From the NCBI GenBank assembly GCA_030653385.1, contig JAURZM010000063.1:309798-373797 (forward strand): a DNA stretch of 64,000 nucleotides, given 5' to 3'. Each line of letters opens with the position of its first letter. The first letter of the stretch is position 1. Below are positions 42,021-51,282 of the stretch, one piece after another. The translations under genes and the position numbers were made by a program. The notes under the pieces are model-generated. The model saw nothing but the letters and a program-made list of their open reading frames with translations. It was not told where the DNA came from and did not search any database. This DNA is from Rubrivivax sp. (GTDB lineage Bacteria > Pseudomonadota > Gammaproteobacteria > Burkholderiales > Burkholderiaceae_C).

Positions 42021-43085
42021 TCAGATCGCTTCGGCCAGGCCCTTCCACTCGGCGGTGCCGAGCTCGATCAGCTTGCCGCCCAGCGCCTCGAACTCCGTGG
42101 CGCGGTCGTAGTCGTCGATCTCCTGGCTGTAGTGCGTCACCGCATTGACCAGCCCGTAGCCCGAGAGCTCGCCCTCGGTGATCAGATGCCGCAACACGCC
42201 CGAGCGCTCGACATCGTTGAGCGTGTAGCGCTGGGCCAGAACCTCGACCGTCCTCACCGGGTCGCCGACGAGGGGGATCCTCAGCGTCTTCTGCAGCTTC
42301 TGCGCCGTCTGCCGGAAGCTCGCCTCCGACACCGCCGCCTGCACCACGTCGCGCACCTTCAGGAAGAAGGCCTTGTCGTCGGCACGCAGGGTGTCGTCCT
42401 GGTAGACCTGCAGGCCCTCGTCCTCGGTGCCGAGCGAACGGCCCACGTGCGTCTTGCGCAGCGACCGGTCGGCCGCGATCAGGCCGTTGCGGCAGACCAG
42501 CCGGTACAGCAGCGGCTGCACCGACAGCGTGCCCTGGCCGACCTCGGAGTTCGAGATCACCACGCCGGCCTGCACCACGTCGCCCGGCGCCATCTCGTAG
42601 GTCAGGCGCGAGGTGATGCACTTCAGGTACATGCGCGTCTCGGTCAGCTCGACCGACTCGAAGCGCACGTCGGGCAGCTGCTGCAGGATCGGCAGCACGC
42701 TCTCGGCGAGGTCGAAGTTGTCGAGCCGGCGGTAGCGGTCCGACAGCACTGCGCGCACCTGGCCGTCCAGGGTGCGCAGCATGCGCCGGTCGTCCTCGCT
42801 CTGCAGCCACGTGTTGACGTTGCGGTCCAGCAGCACCGGTTGCTCCTCGCGCATGCGCTCGAAGTACGCGTGCGGGATCTTCAGCTTGTCGGCCAGCTGT
42901 CGGCGTGCCAGCGGCGTGACGCCGTAGCGCACCGGGTTGCCGGCTTCGTTGACGATGATGTGCGTCTGACCATCGTCGCCGGTGCTGTGATGCACCAGCT
43001 GCGACGGCACGATCAGGTCCTTCTTCGAGTGCAGCTGGCGCTCCAGTTCCTGGGCCAGGCTCACGAGGGTACGTCCGCTCTTCAT
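42021..43085 (-). CDS. DUF932-family protein
   Basis: This 354-aa protein of the DUF932 (phage/plasmid-like) family is common on conjugative elements and has no established function. Features include R-Y-G-V-T-P-L-A-R-R-Q-L-A, F-E-S-V-E-L-T-E-T-R-M-Y-L-K, a long central region with V-C-R-N-G-L-I, and a late Y-G-L-V-N-A-V-T-H-Y-S-Q. The start ATG at 43085 is chosen because the upstream 34 residues are random-looking. It is the last gene of the minus-strand set that starts at 47664, after a terminator-bearing gap. Confidence 0.85.
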   Translation of the reverse strand: MKSGRTLVSLAQELERQLHSKKDLIVPSQLVHHSTGDDGQTHIIVNEAGNPVRYGVTPLARRQLADKLKIPHAYFERMREEQPVLLDRNVNTWLQSEDDRRMLRTLDGQVRAVLSDRYRRLDNFDLAESVLPILQQLPDVRFESVELTETRMYLKCITSRLTYEMAPGDVVQAGVVISNSEVGQGTLSVQPLLYRLVCRNGLIAADRSLRKTHVGRSLGTEDEGLQVYQDDTLRADDKAFFLKVRDVVQAAVSEASFRQTAQKLQKTLRIPLVGDPVRTVEVLAQRYTLNDVERSGVLRHLITEGELSGYGLVNAVTHYSQEIDDYDRATEFEALGGKLIELGTAEWKGLAEAI

Positions 43086-43499
43086 GACTTTCTCCAATCG
43101 GGTTGGGGTGTGTGAAAAGCGGGGACGGCACGGCCCACGTCGGGGCACGGGTCCCCGCAGTGGGTTGACGACAACAACTCGCCGCATGCAGCGCGTCCTG
43201 GGTGGATTGGCGATGCATCGGAGAGGCAGGGGCGCGACGTCGGTGACACGGGTGTCGCCATCGGTCGCGATGGATCTCCAGGGCTGCCTTCGTGGCGCCG
43301 GGAGGCGTCACCTGGTCTGGCAGCTACCAGTCGGGAAACGACGAGGGGAGCGTGTCGGCCGCATGGCCGACGGCACCTGACCTTTTCGCCGGCACCGGCA
43401 GGTCTTGGCGCAGGGCATGCGCCGACCCGTCCAGTGCCGCTGAAAAAGCGGGTGCGGCCCGCCGTGGCTCGCCGCACCCCAAGCTTCATGACCTCTGCC
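43086..43499. other. Leader of the DUF932 gene containing a terminator
   Basis: About 410 bp without a credible gene, between the primase-like gene and DUF932. It contains the terminator at 43443-43480 and so must hold a separate promoter for the DUF932 gene; no strong promoter boxes were recognised. Confidence 0.55.
43443..43480 (-). terminator. Rho-independent terminator after the primase-like gene
   Basis: On the minus strand gggtgcggc and gccgcaccc form a 9-bp stem followed by gc and a run of five T. It lies 20 bp past the primase-like stop. Confidence 0.8.
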
Positions 43500-44576
43500 T
43501 CAGCCACCGAGGGCCACCCAGTTGCCCGAGGCCCGGTCGGCCGACGACGATGTGGTCGCTTGCCCCCGGCCCTGGTCGGGGCCGGTGGCACGCTGGCACC
43601 ACACATCGGCCCAGTCCGTGCCCGCATGGCGCGGCACGAACACCCGCACCTGGCGCGGGCCGGTGGTCTTCTCCTCCCGCTTCAGCCGCCGCGCGAGCGC
43701 GTAGGCGAAGCACTGGCCGGCGAAGTCGCCACCGGCGTCGTTGTCCGCGTAGATGCAGACCTCGCGCACGGTGTCCGGCACCCAGAGCTTCTCCAGGTTG
43801 CCGGCGCTGATGCCGGCCCACACGGGCTTGCCGGTAGCCAGGTGCACCGCCAGGGCGGTCTCGATGCCTTCGCACAGCGCGAGCTGTGCGCCGGCATCGA
43901 ACAGCCGCACGGCGGCGCCGTGGATGCCCGCGGAGAGCACCTTCTTCGCGTCGGTTGCGTCGAGCTTTCGGCCATCGCGCAGGTAGGTCCGGTGCAGCGT
44001 CACGGCCTGACCATCCGGCGCCTGGATCAGCGCCAGCATGGCCGGGTAGGCCGCGATCTGCCGCGACTTGCCGTCCGCGCCCTTCTCGAAGTAGCCGAGC
44101 GACGGGTGGAACCGCAGCATCGGCGGATGCCGCTGCAGGGTCAACCCGCGCCCGCGCAGGTAGCGGTCGACTTCGTCGCCGGCCACCACCGGTCGCGCCT
44201 CGTCCCAGATGCGCTGCACCAGCCGGCGCATGCGCTCCCCCGGTGCCGCCGGGGCACCGGCTTCGTTGGCCGCCGCCGCAGGCAGCATGCCCAGGCAACA
44301 TTCCACCTCGCACAGGGCGGCGTGGAAGTCCACGCCCCGCACGGCCTGCAGCAGCTTGAAGCCGCCACCCGGGCCGCATTGCCTGCAGTGGTAGTTGCCC
44401 TCGCCGAACTTGTCGGTGTACTGGAAGCGGTCGGTCCCGCCGCAGGACGGGCAGGGCCCGTTGCGGTGCCTGAGGATGCGCTCCTCGATGCCGGCCGCAG
44501 CCAGCACCTCGCTCCAGCGACCATGCGCGCGCTGCTTCACGGCGTCGATGCGGGCCGCGTAGTCAGCTTCCTGCAT
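43500..44576 (-). CDS. Primase-like protein with zinc ribbon and Toprim domain
   Basis: This 358-aa protein carries a P4-type primase zinc ribbon (C-P-S-C-G at 42-46 and H-C-R-Q-C-G at 63-68) and a Toprim-like domain with L-C-E-G-I-E-T-A-L-A and Y-A-D-N-D-A-G-G. It lacks an obvious helicase domain. It is probably used for priming transferred or replicating element DNA. It overlaps the upstream GHKL ATPase gene by 14 nt. Confidence 0.88.
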   Translation of the reverse strand: MQEADYAARIDAVKQRAHGRWSEVLAAAGIEERILRHRNGPCPSCGGTDRFQYTDKFGEGNYHCRQCGPGGGFKLLQAVRGVDFHAALCEVECCLGMLPAAAANEAGAPAAPGERMRRLVQRIWDEARPVVAGDEVDRYLRGRGLTLQRHPPMLRFHPSLGYFEKGADGKSRQIAAYPAMLALIQAPDGQAVTLHRTYLRDGRKLDATDAKKVLSAGIHGAAVRLFDAGAQLALCEGIETALAVHLATGKPVWAGISAGNLEKLWVPDTVREVCIYADNDAGGDFAGQCFAYALARRLKREEKTTGPRQVRVFVPRHAGTDWADVWCQRATGPDQGRGQATTSSSADRASGNWVALGG

Positions 44577-46197
44577 GGGCTCCTCCGCCTGCGGCTGCGT
44601 GGTCGACCAGATCGACGGTGTGCCCGGGCGCGAGACCCACGCCCACCGTCAGCTGGAAGGTCTTGCCGTGCAGCAGCGGGTACTTGCCCAGCCGCAGGGA
44701 CTGCAGCAGCGAGTCCAGCGTCTGCACCGGGTCCACCGCCCGCAGCAGGCGCAGCAGATCGGCCAGCGCGTCACGGTCGGCGTCGCGGTCGGCATCCAGG
44801 AACTCGTCGTGCTCGTCGGTGAACGAGGACAGCTGCTCCACCGGCGCGCCCGACGTCTCGCCGTCGGGGATGTACAGGTTGCCGTCGTGGCAGACCCCGG
44901 CGTCGCTGACCAGCGTCTCGTCGTCGCCGACGCGCAGGCGAACCTTCTCGCAGAGGATGACCGTGGGCCAGACCCAGCGGCCCTCCAGCGCCGTGCGCAG
45001 CTTCTCGCCCACCGGCGTCACGCGCTGACCCTCTTCCTCGAGGAAGCGGACGTGGCGCATCACCCAGTGGTCGGCATGCACGCCGATCCAGTCGAACACC
45101 AGCCAGCCGCGGGCGCGCGCCATCATCCAGCGCGGCGCGTTGTCGTCGCCCACGTCGTCCAGGGCCACCAGCTGCACGGCCCCCGACTCGATGGCCTCGC
45201 GCGAGGGCGCGGTCGGCACCGGCGTCAGATGGCGGCGCTCGCCATGCTCCACCTGCACCGGGTAGCCCGACACCAGGCTGCACAGCTCGGCCGGCAGGGT
45301 GCCGAGGTCGTTCAGCAGGTCGAGGTGCCCCCAGCCGCGCATCACGCTGTAGTAGGTGTCGATGAAGTGCCGCGGCGGCAGCTCGGCCTTGGCGATCTCC
45401 AGCGTGCGCCGCCAGCAGGCCTTCAGCTCGGTGTCGATGCGCTGGCGCTGCACGTCCTCGTCGATCAGGCGGTCGCGGTCCGGCAGGCGCGCCATGAACT
45501 GGCGCGAGTCCAGGTGTACGACGTTCACGTCCTCGCGTGTGGACCAGGCCGGCCGCAGCACGCAGAAACCCTGCAGGAACACCCAGGTGTCGTGGGTGTA
45601 CCGGCCGTCGCGCGTGCCCGCGAGGTGCACGGCGCCGATGGCGCTGGACTGGGTGGCCAGGTGGGCCTCGGCCATGGCGCGCTTGAGCGGCTCGCCGTTG
45701 AACCACACCGGCACCGGAAACCCGGCGCACAGTTCCTCGACGCGCTGCGCGAGGTCCGGCAGGGCGACGCCGTGCAGCTCGACCCGGGTACCTGCCACCG
45801 CTTCACCCAGGCCGCACTCCTCGACCTCGACCAGTGCCTTGGCCAGTGCGGCCGCGGTGTCGATGTCGACGCGGCGCCGGCCCGAGGCCACGACGCAGCG
45901 CGAGGCGGCGTACAGGCACTTCGAGAACCCGACGCCGAAGGGGCGCTCCTGCGTGCAGGTGTTGGCGTCCCAGCCCGACTCGTGGAAGCTGAGCAGCTTC
46001 TGGAAGTCGTCCAGGCCGTGGCCGTCGTCCTGCACGGTCAGGATCTGTGCCTGCGGATCGTGGTCGATCCGGATCAGGCGGGCGCCGGCACGGCGCGCGT
46101 TCTGCAGCAGCTCGGACACCAGGGTGAACCGGTTGCTGAAGGCATGGCGCTGGTTGCGCAGCGCGCCTTCTTCGTTGATTCGGACTTGGATCTTCAT
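44563..46197 (-). CDS. GHKL-type ATPase (histidine-kinase/Hsp90-like fold)
   Basis: This 544-aa protein has an N-terminal GHKL ATP-binding fold: N-box L-V-S-E-L-L-Q-N-A-R-R-A-G, G1 box V-Q-D-D-G-H-G-L-D-D and G2 box F-G-V-G-F-S-K. The remaining 400 residues do not look like a kinase, MutL or gyrase and were not recognised. ATG 46197 is preferred over an upstream Pro-rich start. It sits with the primase-like and DUF932 genes, a grouping seen on conjugative elements. A role in DNA handling is inferred. Confidence 0.85.
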   Translation of the reverse strand: MKIQVRINEEGALRNQRHAFSNRFTLVSELLQNARRAGARLIRIDHDPQAQILTVQDDGHGLDDFQKLLSFHESGWDANTCTQERPFGVGFSKCLYAASRCVVASGRRRVDIDTAAALAKALVEVEECGLGEAVAGTRVELHGVALPDLAQRVEELCAGFPVPVWFNGEPLKRAMAEAHLATQSSAIGAVHLAGTRDGRYTHDTWVFLQGFCVLRPAWSTREDVNVVHLDSRQFMARLPDRDRLIDEDVQRQRIDTELKACWRRTLEIAKAELPPRHFIDTYYSVMRGWGHLDLLNDLGTLPAELCSLVSGYPVQVEHGERRHLTPVPTAPSREAIESGAVQLVALDDVGDDNAPRWMMARARGWLVFDWIGVHADHWVMRHVRFLEEEGQRVTPVGEKLRTALEGRWVWPTVILCEKVRLRVGDDETLVSDAGVCHDGNLYIPDGETSGAPVEQLSSFTDEHDEFLDADRDADRDALADLLRLLRAVDPVQTLDSLLQSLRLGKYPLLHGKTFQLTVGVGLAPGHTVDLVDHAAAGGGAHAGS

Positions 46198-46305
46198 CGT
46201 TGACTCCTTCGGGGGCATCCCGATCGGGGGAAGAACCGGCGGAAGCACCCCTGGCGGGATGCACCCGCCGGGGTGTGTGGGCCGGTCAGCGCGGATCGGT
46301 GCCCA

Positions 46306-46647
46306 TCAGGGCGTCGTGCGGACCGGAGGGGTGAACAACTGGCCGGCAGCCTGCGCCTCGACGAGGCTGTGCTCCAGGAACTCCCAGAGCTGCAGGTGCT
46401 GGCGACTCAGGACCTCGCCGTGGTGGCCGAGGCGCTCGACCACCGGCCCGGCGGCATGACCACCGGATTCGGTGAGCGGCTGCCAATGGACGCGGTAGAC
46501 GAGCCGGTCGGCGCCGGCGATGACGAAAGTGCGGCCGGACCGACCGGTCAGCACTTCGCTCTCCTTGACGAGGTACTCGATGTCCTCGGGCGCCTGCACG
46601 GACAGCAGGCGCACGCGGCCGGGAACCAGGCGTGCATCGGTGTGCAT
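46306..46647 (-). CDS. Small hypothetical protein (113 aa)
   Basis: This soluble protein has V-L-T-G-R-S-G-R-T-F-V-I-A-G-A-D-R-L-V-Y and a helical C-terminus (L-W-E-F-L-E-H-S-L-V-E-A). It is part of the tightly spaced minus-strand set between the GHKL ATPase and the 91-aa gene. No family was recognised. Confidence 0.65.
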   Translation of the reverse strand: MHTDARLVPGRVRLLSVQAPEDIEYLVKESEVLTGRSGRTFVIAGADRLVYRVHWQPLTESGGHAAGPVVERLGHHGEVLSRQHLQLWEFLEHSLVEAQAAGQLFTPPVRTTP

Positions 46648-46658
46648 GGCGGCTCCCC

Positions 46659-46934
46659 TCAGTGCCTAGTCAGCCGCATGGGCTGGTCCGACGCAGCGTC
46701 CGGGACGCAGGGTGCCTCCGGAGGGATGCCCTCGATGGGGCGGCCCACCGGCGGGTGCCCGGTGGGTCCCACTTCCGGGAGGGTGTCGTCGCCTTCGAGC
46801 GGCAGGATGCAGTCGGCGCCGACCTGCTGCCGGACTTGCTCCATCAGCAGGGCGTCTTCGTAGTCCATGCGCCCGGTGATGCCGTAGGCGATGACGATCG
46901 CCAGCAGGCAGAGGGCTTCCTTGAACGTGAGCAT
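46659..46934 (-). CDS. Small membrane-associated hypothetical protein (91 aa)
   Basis: An N-terminal hydrophobic segment (A-L-C-L-L-A-I-V-I-A-Y-G-I-T-G) is followed by an acidic helix with C-I-L-P and a Pro-rich tail. It ends 11 bp before the next gene. No family was recognised. Confidence 0.6.
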   Translation of the reverse strand: MLTFKEALCLLAIVIAYGITGRMDYEDALLMEQVRQQVGADCILPLEGDDTLPEVGPTGHPPVGRPIEGIPPEAPCVPDAASDQPMRLTRH

Positions 46935-47025
46935 GGTGAGTTCCTTCGAACGGATGGGCGCGTGCCGCCGCGGCCTGACCGGATCGGTCGGCGCGGCCGA
47001 GGCACGGCGCCCGGGATGGACGTGA

Positions 47026-47664
47026 TCACGCGAACAGGTCGCCCTGCACGGACATCTGCTTGAGCTGCTCGTTGATCCACTGGGGATTGCGTGTCAGCCG
47101 GGCCTCGACCCATTCGGGGTGGGTTGCCACGGCCTCGCGCACCCAGTCGGGGTAGCGGACCAGCGTCGCGTGCAGCCAGGGCCGCAGCCCATGGCGGATG
47201 CGCTCGCGAACCTCCTCGGCGTCGACGAGTCCGCAGTACGGGATCGGCGACAGCGGGCTGCAGCCGACCACGCGCAGGCAGTTCACGAACGAGAACGGCA
47301 GGCCGTCCTTCTCGCGTTCGGTGAACACCCAGCGCAGGGTGTCGAGCTTCTCCTCCAGCGGCGTGGCCGGGTCGGCCAGGTGCCGGATCTCCTGCAGCAG
47401 GCGCCAGTGCAGCAGGACGATGTCGTCCTCGCTCCAGTCCTCCACCCACTCCTCGCGGGTGCTGCCCGGTGCGCCGATGGCGCTGTCGGCGCTGTCTGCG
47501 CCGGGATCGTCCTGAGGATCCAGGGCGGTCGGGATGTCGAACAGGGCGTCGACGACGAACGGGGTCGTCGTCGAGCCGAGTCGGGCTCGGTTTGCGTCGA
47601 CGCTTGCCGTGTGCGGCGAGCCGACAGGGGCGCCGGCCTGACGGCAGGCGTTGGTGCTGTGCAT
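47026..47664 (-). CDS. Hypothetical protein (212 aa), first gene of the minus-strand set
   Basis: This soluble acidic protein has E-W-V-E-D-W-S-E-D-D-I-V-L-L-H-W-R-L-L-Q-E-I, a C-x4-C-like pair (N-C-L-R-V-V-G-C) and a repeated W-V/H-P pattern near the end (D-W-V-R-E-A-V-A-T-H-P-E-W-V). The ATG at 47664 follows GGAG; the longer ORF is not likely. No family was recognised. Confidence 0.7.
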   Translation of the reverse strand: MHSTNACRQAGAPVGSPHTASVDANRARLGSTTTPFVVDALFDIPTALDPQDDPGADSADSAIGAPGSTREEWVEDWSEDDIVLLHWRLLQEIRHLADPATPLEEKLDTLRWVFTEREKDGLPFSFVNCLRVVGCSPLSPIPYCGLVDAEEVRERIRHGLRPWLHATLVRYPDWVREAVATHPEWVEARLTRNPQWINEQLKQMSVQGDLFA

Positions 47665-48356
47665 CGTGGACTCCTTGGATGGGAAGGGAGACCACGTGCA
47701 CCCCGTGGCGGGGGCGTGGGCCCCCATGCGGGTGACGGTTGGGTGATGTGGCGCCGGCCGCCTTGCGGTCGGGGCGTGGAACTCCAGGGCTGACCGGGTT
47801 CAGTGGCGCGCGCGAGCGCGGTGATCGGTGTCAGCGTCCGATCGGGGGGACATCGGCGAGAACGGGACGAGCCCGGGAGGCAAGGGCGCGGTCGGTGCGG
47901 CGCTCGAGCAGATGCGCTCGGCACTTGGTCGCGGCCCTTGCCTCGAAGGCCCGGCCTGAGGCGAATGCCCCGGCGTGCCTGATCGCTTGCGCAGTCCTCG
48001 GCACGGCGATGTACGGGTGCACCTGAAGGAGCGACACCACGACGGGTGTCCGCCATCGGTGCAGCGTGCCATCACCGCGATTCGATCGTCCCCGCGGATG
48101 CCTGTGCAACCTGCACGGGCACCCACGCGGGGGATCAGTTCAGGACATCTCCAAGGCTTGCCGAGTCTGGATGCAGGGCCAGCTGCTGCATGGTGCAAAG
48201 GTAGGTCGCCGTTTCCGCCCGGTCAATGGGACGATGCCCGTCGCCACGCAACTGATCGCGAAAGCGCCCCGAGGTGCCGGGGCTTTCGCGTGGCAAAGGG
48301 CCGTGCACGTTCGGAAGATGCCATCGACCCCGTTGTCAGCACAAGGAGCCGCGGGC
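47665..48356. other. Divergent intergenic region, possible small ORF inside
   Basis: About 690 bp between the minus-strand set and the AcaB-like gene. A minus-strand ORF at 47831-48109 (92 aa, ending P-V-L-A-D-V-P-P-I-G-R) has gene-like third-codon-position GC but no clear ribosome site, so it is not called separately. The region should hold the promoters of both flanking units. Confidence 0.45.
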
Positions 48357-49127
48357 ATGGCCAATGTCGAGATCGTGAAGGTGGACCAGGGCGGCGCCAA
48401 CGCCCGCATCCTGGCCCGCGAAGCCAAGGTCGACTTCCGTCGCGTCGAGGCGGCCAGCCTCAAGATCGCCACGCGGTTCAGCAGTGCCGAGGGCAAGCGC
48501 ATGTTCGTGCGCATGTTCAACACCCTGCAGCTGAACATGCATTTCATCTCGGTCATCGCCCGCACCCGGCTCGACCACGAGGACATCGGCAGGATCGAGA
48601 CGGCGCTGCGCGGCAGGATCGATGCCGCGACCGCCAGCCTGAACGAGGCCATCGATGGCGCCGAGGCGCTGTTCAAGGCCCACGGCATCACCAGCCTGGC
48701 GTCCTACGACACGGTGCCGCTGGACGTGGACGTGCGCGTGCTGTCTTCGATCAGCCGCCGATTCCTGGAGGTGCTGGTCAAGCTCGACCAGCTGATGCCG
48801 CTGCTGCAGACGCTGGAGATCCACGAGGTGGTGTCGGCGCAGGCGGTGGACACGCAGCGTGCGGGGCTCAAGCGCCAGGTGCGCGACATCGCCAACGGCG
48901 CGCGCAGCTTCGCGACGGGCTTGCGGCGGCGCATGAACGCGCTCGATGCGCGCGCCACTTCGCCCGACGATGCCGAAGGTCCTGCCGATGCGCCCGGTGC
49001 CGCCATCGGCAAAGCCGTCGACTCGACGACCAGGGCACCGGACGGACCTGCAGATCCCCCACCGTCAGCGGGCCGCGACGCGGAGCTGCTGCCTGCGCCA
49101 GCGGCAGTCGCTGCGGTGGCGGAGTAG
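48357..49127 (+). CDS. AcaB-like regulator (DUF1845 family)
   Basis: This 256-aa protein resembles the DUF1845/AcaB group, regulators found on IncA/C plasmids and related integrative elements. Core motifs are F-S-S-A-E-G-K-R-M-F-V-R-M-F-N, F-I-S-V-I-A-R-T-R-L-D-H-E-D-I and L-V-K-L-D-Q-L-M-P-L-L-Q-T-L-E-I. A Pro/Ala-rich low-complexity tail follows residue 195. The ATG at 48357 has AAGGAG upstream; the longer frame is not native. It may act with the FlhDC-like pair on transfer genes, by analogy with IncA/C. Confidence 0.8.
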   Translation: MANVEIVKVDQGGANARILAREAKVDFRRVEAASLKIATRFSSAEGKRMFVRMFNTLQLNMHFISVIARTRLDHEDIGRIETALRGRIDAATASLNEAIDGAEALFKAHGITSLASYDTVPLDVDVRVLSSISRRFLEVLVKLDQLMPLLQTLEIHEVVSAQAVDTQRAGLKRQVRDIANGARSFATGLRRRMNALDARATSPDDAEGPADAPGAAIGKAVDSTTRAPDGPADPPPSAGRDAELLPAPAAVAAVAE

Positions 49128-49722
49128 GCGGTGGAGTTGCAGGCAGTCCCATGTCTCTCCCAAGCGGCGGCACCCACCGACGCTTGCGCGGGCAATCGGC
49201 GCGGGCGTGTTGCCCGTGAGCGGTGCGGACGCTACCGTGTGTCCAGGCCGTGGGCTGCCCGAAGAGGCATATCGGCGCCACCGTAGCGCCGATCACCCGT
49301 TCAACGGGCGAATCGCCCCGGGCCTCCACCCGCATCGGGTGGCGTCGCAGTCGATACCTGCCTCGTCCAACGTCGGCACGCTGCCTCCGGCGTGCCGGCC
49401 AGTTCCGGCGGACCCGCCGCGCCCGGCTCGGCGACCGAACGCACCCGGTGCCGGACTCGGCACTCCGCGGCATCGAACGCGCGGACCCGCACCGCATGGC
49501 GGCCGGCATGCACCCCCAAGGGGGTGGCGATCGAATCACACCGAAGGGGGCCCTCGGCAGGGGCCCTCTTCGGAAGGCATCTTCATCCACCGCGCGAACG
49601 GAACGCCCGCGGTGGTCCAGGAGTCGAGCGTTCCCGGGCGGCTGGCGCGTTTCCTGACCGAGCGCCGTCGTCGCAGAGCAGGTCATGACCTTTGCCGGCT
49701 GCATGCCGATGAGAGGCCGATC
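49128..49722. other. Intergenic region with hairpins and short repeats
   Basis: About 600 bp without a credible gene, between the AcaB-like and AlpA-like genes. It contains a perfect 8-bp-arm hairpin atcggcgc / gcgccgat (49271-49293) and a doubled ggggccctc (about 49548-49570). It could carry regulatory sites, an att-like site or a small RNA; none could be assigned. Confidence 0.5.
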
Positions 49723-49974
49723 ATGCCCCGCGTTCCTGTTCCCGCCGCCCCGTCGGCGGATTCCCCGGCCGCGCCGCCAGGCGCCGCGCTGCCGGACACC
49801 GGCTTCCTGCGCCAGCCGCAGGTGCTGTCCTTCGTCCCCATCTCCAAGTCCACCCTGTGGCGGCGCGTGCATGCGCGCACGTTTCCGGAGCCCGTGAAGC
49901 TGTCCGAGCGCGTGACCGTCTGGCGCGCCGAGGACATCCGCCGCTGGATCGAGCAGCAGGGGGTTGCGTCATGA
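49723..49974 (+). CDS. AlpA-family helix-turn-helix protein
   Basis: This 83-aa MerR-like DNA-binding protein has F-L-R-Q-P-Q-V-L-S-F-V-P-I-S-K-S-T-L-W-R and the typical V-T-V-W-R-A-E-D-I-R-R-W-I-E end. AlpA-type proteins act as excisionases or small regulators on integrative elements. The ATG at 49723 starts a Pro-rich leader of about 25 residues before the domain. Here it could control excision or the adjacent recombinase-like gene. Confidence 0.85.
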   Translation: MPRVPVPAAPSADSPAAPPGAALPDTGFLRQPQVLSFVPISKSTLWRRVHARTFPEPVKLSERVTVWRAEDIRRWIEQQGVAS

Positions 49975-50308
49975 CGCACCTGGAAAGGCGACGGACGCAT
50001 CGCGCTGCACGCGGTAACGCCTCGGCAACACGCCGGCACGCATGCCCGGGCACATTGAAGCCGCAACGTGGTCGGGCGAGGTCTCGCCTCGGCCGCGAAC
50101 GCGACAGGGCCTGGCGTGTATCGGTCGCGAAACGACTGGTCACACGGGAGTCGCAGGTTCGCGCGTTAGACGTGGGGACGCCATGCATGTGCTCGGGCCG
50201 TGCGTGGTCCATGCCGTCGACATCGACGAAGCAATTGGCGCGAAGCGACCACGACGCCGCGCCCCGCCAGCGTCCGTCGGTGATTCCGTCGTCCAGGGAG
50301 TAACAACA
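49975..50308. other. Spacer between AlpA-like and recombinase-like genes
   Basis: About 330 bp. The upstream extension of the recombinase-like frame looks random, and nothing else is recognised except the GGGAG ribosome site just before 50309. Confidence 0.5.
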
Positions 50309-51250
50309 ATGGAAGACGATCCGGAAACCGCCGGCGATCGCCGGCAGACATTGCAGACGATCCAGATGCTGCGCGAGGTGATCGACGGCGATCCCTACGC
50401 GACCGTGGCGCAGCGATGGGGGCTGTCGCGTTCGGCCGTCGACCGGCGCATCAAGGGGCTGGCGGTCCAGCTCACCCAGGCGGTGGGCGTCGATGGCCTG
50501 CAGGAGAGCGGCGCCGCCTTCGTGAAGCGCCTGCGCATGCACCGCGACGCGATCCTCCAGGCGCTGGAGCACTTCGACCCTGCACAGGTGAGCTCCCAAC
50601 GCGAAGCCCGCGTGCTCAAGCTCGATGAGGTCGATCTCGGGGCGCGCCGCGTGCGCAGCCGATCCACGCGGCCGCTGCACGACCTGGCGCTCTACTACCT
50701 GCCCTTCGCGACCGGCCTGCGCCCGCTGGAAGTCGCGCGCCTGACGGTGGGCGACTACCTGCTGGAGGACGGCAGCGTGCGGCGAGAGTCGAGGGTGCGC
50801 GCCGATGTCGCGATCAACGGCAGGGACAGGCCGCTGTTCTTCAGCCACCGTCGCCTGGACGAAGCGCTCGGCGCCTACCTCGACGAGCGGCTCCGTGCCG
50901 GCCACGGTCTCGGCGCCGCCGAGCACTGGCGCGGCCTGGATCCGCACGGCCCGCTGTTCCTGGGCGCGGAGGGCGAGGTCTATCCGATCACGCCGAACGG
51001 CGGGGAGGGCCAGAACCGCTACGTCTGCCGTCCCCTGCTGGAGATCTACCGCAAGATCTTCCGCCAGGCCGACATACCCGGTCTGTGCACGCAGTCGGCA
51101 CGGCTGACCCTGATGTCGCGGATGTACGAGCGTGGCGCCGACGAGGATCAGGTCGGGCTGGTGCTGGGCATCGCCGATCGAAGCGCCGTGCGCGAGCAAC
51201 TGCCGAGGCCGCGACCCGAGCTGGCCAAGGTGCTCGAGGAGCTGGCATGA
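50309..51250 (+). CDS. Tyrosine-recombinase-like protein, catalytically degenerate
   Basis: This 313-aa protein has an N-terminal helix-turn-helix (about 20-52, V-A-Q-R-W-G-L-S-R-S-A-V-D-R-R) and a C-terminal half resembling phage integrases. The box I arginine is present in F-A-T-G-L-R-P-L-E-V-A-R-L (R138). In box II the histidine is replaced (T-Q-S-A-R), L-G-H reads L-G-I, and no nucleophilic tyrosine is seen before the end. It may bind DNA without recombining it. ATG 50309 has GGGAG upstream. It lies in the element core near AlpA, AcaB-like and DUF1173 genes. Confidence 0.75.
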   Translation: MEDDPETAGDRRQTLQTIQMLREVIDGDPYATVAQRWGLSRSAVDRRIKGLAVQLTQAVGVDGLQESGAAFVKRLRMHRDAILQALEHFDPAQVSSQREARVLKLDEVDLGARRVRSRSTRPLHDLALYYLPFATGLRPLEVARLTVGDYLLEDGSVRRESRVRADVAINGRDRPLFFSHRRLDEALGAYLDERLRAGHGLGAAEHWRGLDPHGPLFLGAEGEVYPITPNGGEGQNRYVCRPLLEIYRKIFRQADIPGLCTQSARLTLMSRMYERGADEDQVGLVLGIADRSAVREQLPRPRPELAKVLEELA

Positions 51251-51282
51251 CACGGCGCGCCCGCTGAAGGGCTGCAACGGCG

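Noticed and set aside
47831..48109. Minus-strand 92-aa ORF
   Set aside because: Third-position GC is gene-like but no start signal or family was found; mentioned only within the intergenic entry.
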